DNA from: Prevotella sp. HJM029
Lineage (GTDB): Bacteria; Bacteroidota; Bacteroidia; Bacteroidales; Bacteroidaceae
Length of the DNA stretch: 34,868 bases
Direction of reading: 5' to 3'
Assembly: GCF_000599605.1 (NCBI RefSeq)
Contig: NZ_AZHT01000010.1
Span: 1 to 34,868, forward strand
Shown: positions 30,969-34,868 of the stretch, one piece after another
How positions within the stretch are numbered: position 1 is the stretch's first letter
How the letters are laid out: each line of letters opens with the position of its first letter
Translations under genes and position numbers: made by a program
The notes under the pieces: generated by a model
What the model saw: the letters and a program-made list of their open reading frames with translations, nothing else
Databases searched by the model: none
What the model was told of the DNA's origin: nothing

Positions 30969-31910
30969 ATGAGAAAAATCATCGTAGCAATCCCGTTGGT
31001 GTTGAGCCTGATGGCTTGCGGAGACCAAGCGCAAGACTTTGATGCAACGGGCACATTTGAAGCCACCGAGGTGACGGTGTCGGCACAGTTGGCTGGCAAA
31101 TTGAAAAGTTTTACGGTTTCAGAAGGCGATGCTGTGAAGGCCAACACGGTGTTGGGTGAGATTGATGCCTACCAGTTGCAGCAAAAAAGCGAGGAGTTAG
31201 TGGCTATGAAGCAACAGCTGTCGGCCACGGAAACGGCTACCGATGCCAAGCAACTGAACTTGCAAAAGCAGGTGGCTTCGCTCGAACAGCAGGTGGCCAA
31301 CGCCCAAAGAGAGCAGCAACGCTTTGCCGAATTGGTGAAGGATGGGGCCGTGCCGCGCAAGCAATTGGACGATATCAGCAACCAGGTGAGGGTGCTTCAG
31401 CGGCAATTAGAAGCCACCCGCGAGCAAATTCGCAGCAACAATGCTGCGCTGAAAGCACAGGCACGCGGCATCGAAGCGCAGCGACAAGGGGTGGAAGCGC
31501 AGCAAAGACAGCTGGCCGACCAAATCAACAATGCGCAGATTGTGGCTCCTCGTGCAGGTACTGTGCTCGAAAAATATGCCGAAGCGGGCGAGTTTGTCAC
31601 GCCGGGACGCCCCCTGTTGAAGCTCGCCAACGTGGATGAGATGTATCTTCGCGCCTATGTTACCTCGTTGCAGCTGAAACATTGCCGCGTGGGGCAGACC
31701 GTAACGGTGATGGCCGACTATGGAGAAGGCAAGCAGAAGCGCACCTATCGCGGGGTAGTGGCATGGATTTCGAGCCGCGCCGAGTTCACGCCTAAGACCA
31801 TTTTAACCGACGATGAGCGTGCCGATTTGGTGTATGCGGTGAAGATTAAGTTTAAGAATGACGGCTATGCAAAGATTGGAATGTATGGCGAAGTGAAATT
31901 CAACGACTGA
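30969..31910 (+). CDS. HlyD-family adaptor lipoprotein (YbhG/YhiI-like)
   Basis: The protein has 313 residues. A lipoprotein signal (MRKIIVAIPLVLSLMAC, cysteine 17) is followed by GDQAQDFD, acidic as in exported Bacteroidota lipoproteins. Then come a split biotinyl-lipoyl domain (about 30-65 and 190-215, with IVAPRAGTVLEKYAEAGEFV) and an approximately 120-residue coiled coil between them, then a beta-barrel. It should bridge the inner-membrane ABC transporter and the TolC channel. The stop overlaps the ATG of the ATPase gene by one base. Confidence 0.88.
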   Translation: MRKIIVAIPLVLSLMACGDQAQDFDATGTFEATEVTVSAQLAGKLKSFTVSEGDAVKANTVLGEIDAYQLQQKSEELVAMKQQLSATETATDAKQLNLQKQVASLEQQVANAQREQQRFAELVKDGAVPRKQLDDISNQVRVLQRQLEATREQIRSNNAALKAQARGIEAQRQGVEAQQRQLADQINNAQIVAPRAGTVLEKYAEAGEFVTPGRPLLKLANVDEMYLRAYVTSLQLKHCRVGQTVTVMADYGEGKQKRTYRGVVAWISSRAEFTPKTILTDDERADLVYAVKIKFKNDGYAKIGMYGEVKFND

Positions 31911-33391
31911 TGATGAAAGCCATAGAGGTGTGTCGGGTGACGAAGAGTTATGGCAAGGTGCAGGCTTTGCACAGCGTGAGTTTTGATGTAAAGCCCGGCG
32001 AAGTGTTTGGATTGATAGGGCCGGATGGCGCGGGCAAGACCACGATGTATCGCTTGTTGTGCTCGCTATTGGTGCCCGATGCCGGGACATTGCGCGTGGA
32101 TGGTTTCGATGTGGTGACGCAAATGCAGGATGTTCGCCGTCGGGTGGGGTATATGCCCGGCAGGTTTTCGCTCTACCAAGACCTCACCGTTGAAGAAAAT
32201 CTGCACTTTTTTGCCACCCTTTTTGGTGCAAATTTCGAGGAAAACTACGCTACAATAGCAAGCATTTACACGCAAATTGAACCCTTTCGGCAGCGCAAAG
32301 CGGGGGCACTTTCGGGCGGCATGAAGCAGAAGTTAGCACTGTGTTGCGCGCTCATCCATCGGCCGACGGTGCTCTTTCTCGACGAACCCACCACGGGTGT
32401 TGACCCTGTGAGCCGCAAAGAACTGTGGGAGATGTTGGGCTGTTTGAAGCAAAAGGGGATCACGATTGTGGCTTCTACGCCCTATTTAGACGAGGTGAGA
32501 TGTTGCGACCGCGTGGCTTTCTTGTCGCAAGGCGAGGTGAAAGGCATTGGCACACCCGAGGAGATTTTGACGCAGTTCCGTGCGGTTTTCAATCCGGCGC
32601 CCATCAAGAAGTCACACCCTTTGGGTGATACAGGGCAGGAAGACGTTGGCACACAAGCCGTGATTGAGGTGAAGAATTTGGTGAAAAGTTTTGGCGGTTT
32701 CCATGCCGTCGATGGCATTAGTTTCAGCGTTCAGCGCGGCGAAATCTTTGGATTCTTAGGGGCTAACGGCGCCGGAAAGACTACTGCCATGCGCATGTTG
32801 GCTGGTTTGTCACAACCTACGAGCGGCGAAGGCCACGTGGTGGGTTTTGATATTTGCACCGAGCACGAGCAAATCAAGCGGCACATTGGTTATATGAGTC
32901 AGCGGTTCTCGCTGTATGACGACCTCACCGTGGCCGAAAACATCCGACTCTTCGGCGGCATTTATGGCATGAAAGATGCCGACATCAAGCGCAAAACGAC
33001 GCAGCTGCTCGAACAGTTGCAGTTTGCATCGCATCGCAACAGCTTGGTGGCGAGCCTGCCTTTAGGTTGGAAACAGAAGTTAGCTTTCTCGGTAAGCATT
33101 CTGCATGACCCAGGGATTGTGTTCTTAGACGAGCCGACAGGTGGCGTCGATCCGGCTACAAGGCGACAGTTTTGGGAGCTGATTTATGCGGCAGCAGCCC
33201 GTGGCATCACGGTGTTTGTGACGACACACTACATGGATGAGGCGGAATATTGCGACCGCATTTCCATCATGGTCGACGGCAAAATCAAAGCGATGGGCAC
33301 GCCACAAGAACTGAAACACACGCTCGGGCAGCCCGACATGGACCATGTGTTTACCTATTTGGCGCGACAAGCCCAACGTTCAGAACATTGA
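31910..33391 (+). CDS. Tandem ABC ATPase of a YbhF-type exporter
   Basis: The protein has 493 residues with two nucleotide-binding domains. NBD1 has Walker A GPDGAGKTT (37-45), signature LSGGMKQK (about 133) and Walker B VLFLDEPTTGVDP. NBD2 has GANGAGKTT (about 284), FLDEPTGGVDP and a changed signature LPLGWKQK (about 383), as is usual for the second half of YbhF-type proteins. The two halves are joined by a short linker (about 220-250). It should energise the two ABC-2 permeases encoded next. A second ATG at 31913 is possible. Related systems (YbhFSR) export cations, dyes and antibiotics; the substrate here is unknown. Confidence 0.9.
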   Translation: MMKAIEVCRVTKSYGKVQALHSVSFDVKPGEVFGLIGPDGAGKTTMYRLLCSLLVPDAGTLRVDGFDVVTQMQDVRRRVGYMPGRFSLYQDLTVEENLHFFATLFGANFEENYATIASIYTQIEPFRQRKAGALSGGMKQKLALCCALIHRPTVLFLDEPTTGVDPVSRKELWEMLGCLKQKGITIVASTPYLDEVRCCDRVAFLSQGEVKGIGTPEEILTQFRAVFNPAPIKKSHPLGDTGQEDVGTQAVIEVKNLVKSFGGFHAVDGISFSVQRGEIFGFLGANGAGKTTAMRMLAGLSQPTSGEGHVVGFDICTEHEQIKRHIGYMSQRFSLYDDLTVAENIRLFGGIYGMKDADIKRKTTQLLEQLQFASHRNSLVASLPLGWKQKLAFSVSILHDPGIVFLDEPTGGVDPATRRQFWELIYAAAARGITVFVTTHYMDEAEYCDRISIMVDGKIKAMGTPQELKHTLGQPDMDHVFTYLARQAQRSEH

Positions 33392-33395
33392 GACA

Positions 33396-34454
33396 ATGAA
33401 ACAATTCTATGCATTTATATTGAAAGAGGCGCACCACATCTTGCGGGACAAACGCACGATGCTCATGCTTTTCGGCATGCCTTTGGCCATGATGCTGCTC
33501 TTTGGCTATGCCATCAGCACCGATGTGAAGAATGTTCGCATGGTGGTGGTGCTCAGTCCGTGGAGCGATGGGGCGCAACAGGCCGTGGACAGGCTGGCAG
33601 CTTCAAGCTATTTCACGTTGGTGGGCATGGTGCATACGCCTGCCGAGGCCGAGCAAACCATTCGCCATCAGCAAGCCGACATGGCCATTATCTTTGGCGA
33701 AAGCAACGCGGCGGGCGTGCCAAGCATGCAGTTCTTGGTAGACGGAACCGACCCTAACATGGCACAACAATGGCAAAGCTATGCGCAAGCCGTGGTGATG
33801 CATGCGGGCGATGGGCTGGTTTCTACCAAGATGCTGTATAACCCGCAGCTGAAATCGGCCTATAACTTTGTGCCAGCCATCATGGGCATGCTGTTGATGT
33901 TGGTGTGTGCGATGATGACTTCCATTTCGATTGTGCGCGAAAAAGAGCAAGGCACGATGGAGGTGTTGCTCGTTTCGCCCACGCGTCCGCTGCTGATGAT
34001 TGCCGCAAAGCTGGTGCCTTATTTGTTGATTGCGTTTGGCATCCTCGCGCTGATTCTGCTGATAGCCGCCTTTGTGTTGGGTGTTCCAGTGGTGGGTTCG
34101 CTGTTTTGGATCATCGTGTTGTCCACCCTCTACATCCTTTTGGCACTGTCGTTGGGACTGTTGATATCCAACGTGGCTCAAACGCAGTTGGAGGCGCTGC
34201 TGATTTCGGCCATGTTGTTGCTCATGCCCATCGTGATGTTGTCGGGCATGATCTATCCTTTGGAGTCGATGCCCGAGGTGTTGCAGTGGATTTCGACTAT
34301 CATCCCCACACGTTATTACATCAGCGGCATGCGCAAACTGATGATTATGGGCGTCGGTGTAGGCCAAGTGGTAGGCGAGATGATAGTGCTGCTCGGCATG
34401 TTGGTGGTGTTGCTGACGTTGTCGTTGCGGTTGTTTAAAATACGATTAGAATAG
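33396..34454 (+). CDS. ABC-2 permease (YbhS-like)
   Basis: The product is 352 residues from the ATG at 33396, 4 nt after the ATPase stop. An upstream in-frame codon at 33345 lies inside the ATPase gene. An N-terminal helix (about 25-45) leads to a large periplasmic domain (about 45-170) and then five helices with FVPAIMGMLLMLVCAMMTSI, EKEQGTMEVLLVSPTRP (the ABC-2 coupling motif) and the final GMIYPLESMPEVLQWIS. This is the usual YbhS/YhhJ layout. It should form the membrane channel with the next permease. Confidence 0.9.
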   Translation: MKQFYAFILKEAHHILRDKRTMLMLFGMPLAMMLLFGYAISTDVKNVRMVVVLSPWSDGAQQAVDRLAASSYFTLVGMVHTPAEAEQTIRHQQADMAIIFGESNAAGVPSMQFLVDGTDPNMAQQWQSYAQAVVMHAGDGLVSTKMLYNPQLKSAYNFVPAIMGMLLMLVCAMMTSISIVREKEQGTMEVLLVSPTRPLLMIAAKLVPYLLIAFGILALILLIAAFVLGVPVVGSLFWIIVLSTLYILLALSLGLLISNVAQTQLEALLISAMLLLMPIVMLSGMIYPLESMPEVLQWISTIIPTRYYISGMRKLMIMGVGVGQVVGEMIVLLGMLVVLLTLSLRLFKIRLE

Positions 34455-34461
34455 AAAGACG

Positions 34462-34868
34462 ATGGTATTAAAATATCTGTTACAGAAAGAGTGGTTGCAA
34501 ATCAGGCGCAATTCGTTTTTGCCGCGGTTGATTTTGATGTTTCCCATCATGCTGATGTGCGTGATGCCGTGGGTGATGAACATGGAGGTGAAGAACATTG
34601 CTGTGGCCGTTGTCGACAACGATCACTCTGCACGCTCGCAGCAGTTGGTGCACACCATTGCAGCCAACCGCTACTTTCGGTTCAAGAGCGAGGCACCCTC
34701 TTACGACGTTGCGTTGCGGAATGTGGAGCAATCGCACGTGGATGGTGTGGTGGTTATTCCGAAAGGGTTTGCCAAAGACCTGCAACAAGGGCACACGCCC
34801 CACGTGCTGGTGGCTGCAAATGCGGTGAATGGCACGAAAGGCGCCATCGGAAGCCTCTATCTTTCGCA
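34462..34868 (+). CDS. ABC-2 permease (YbhR-like), cut by the window end
   Basis: The first 135 residues are readable, starting MVLKYLLQKEWLQIRRNSFL. A membrane helix (about 23-42, LILMFPIMLMCVMPWVMNME) leads into a periplasmic domain with NIAVAVVDNDHSARSQQLVH and DGVVVIPKGFAKDLQ, parallel to the preceding permease. It starts 7 nt after that gene and should be its heterodimer partner. The rest lies beyond the window. No regulatory signal is seen in the gap. Confidence 0.85.
   Translation, partial: MVLKYLLQKEWLQIRRNSFLPRLILMFPIMLMCVMPWVMNMEVKNIAVAVVDNDHSARSQQLVHTIAANRYFRFKSEAPSYDVALRNVEQSHVDGVVVIPKGFAKDLQQGHTPHVLVAANAVNGTKGAIGSLYLS

Noticed and set aside
33040-33080. Broken second ABC signature motif as sign of a dead ATPase
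   Set aside because: A changed signature in the second half is usual in YbhF-type tandem ATPases, and both Walker motifs are intact.
33603-34367. 254-codon minus-strand frame rich in histidine and glutamine
   Set aside because: It is a shadow of the ABC-2 permease; its His/Gln-rich composition is the reverse reading of hydrophobic codons.
1-34868. CRISPR array
   Set aside because: No regularly spaced repeats of 25-40 bp were seen; the repeats found are isolated hairpins.

Overview
The window reads as a Bacteroidota chromosome, most likely Prevotella or a close relative. The housekeeping genes (argR, rlpA, an SDR, mscS) are preceded by the Bacteroidota promoter pattern TTTG-N20-TAnnTTTG. Shine-Dalgarno sites are rare, and the mobile genes belong to families known from Bacteroides/Prevotella elements. 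No rRNA, tRNA or CRISPR array was found.

Layout. (1) 1 to about 5,090 is a fragment of a CTnDOT-type conjugative element. It holds a beheaded lysozyme gene cut at a perfect palindrome, a leftward operon of small conjugation-accessory genes around pcfK/pcfJ, and about 0.8 kb of non-coding DNA full of large inverted repeats that ends in a truncated leader region. (2) About 5,133 to 12,950 is an AT-rich integrative mobilizable element. All its genes point left: tyrosine integrase, an AT-hook protein of unknown function, an excisionase-like HTH protein, an SF3 primase-helicase, a Toprim primase, a MobV relaxase, and a truncated AAA+ ATPase resembling those paired with subtilisin-like proteases. 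(3) 13,233 to 20,366 is a copper/silver efflux operon: a HYC_CC_PP-type secreted protein, then cusA, cusC, cusB and a periplasmic HMA-like protein, ending in a strong terminator. (4) 20,488 to 24,452 carries core genes: a glycine-zipper lipoprotein, argR with a candidate ARG box, rlpA, an SDR, and a divergent mscS channel. (5) 24,850 to 28,547 is the least ordinary stretch. A carotenoid-isomerase/desaturase-like flavoprotein is fused to a ferredoxin-reductase-like module and is divergent from a PAS-LuxR regulator. Next come a possibly decayed reading frame and a 36-codon small ORF with its own promoter, palindromic operator-like site and terminator. (6) 28,602 to 34,868 (cut by the window end) has an AraC regulator divergent from a five-gene YbhGFSR-type ABC efflux operon.

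How the parts work together. The cus operon should move Cu(I)/Ag(I) from periplasm to outside through CusA-CusB-CusC, with the HYC and HMA proteins as likely periplasmic metal handlers. The mobilizable element has its own integration, replication and relaxase genes but no mating-pore genes, so it would depend on a helper such as the conjugative element whose fragment lies beside it. The ABC operon couples a tandem-NBD ATPase and two ABC-2 permeases to a lipoprotein adaptor and a TolC-like channel, and the AraC protein is the obvious candidate regulator. The best candidates for new biology are the CrtISO-FNR fusion with its PAS-LuxR neighbour, and the small ORF with its palindrome.
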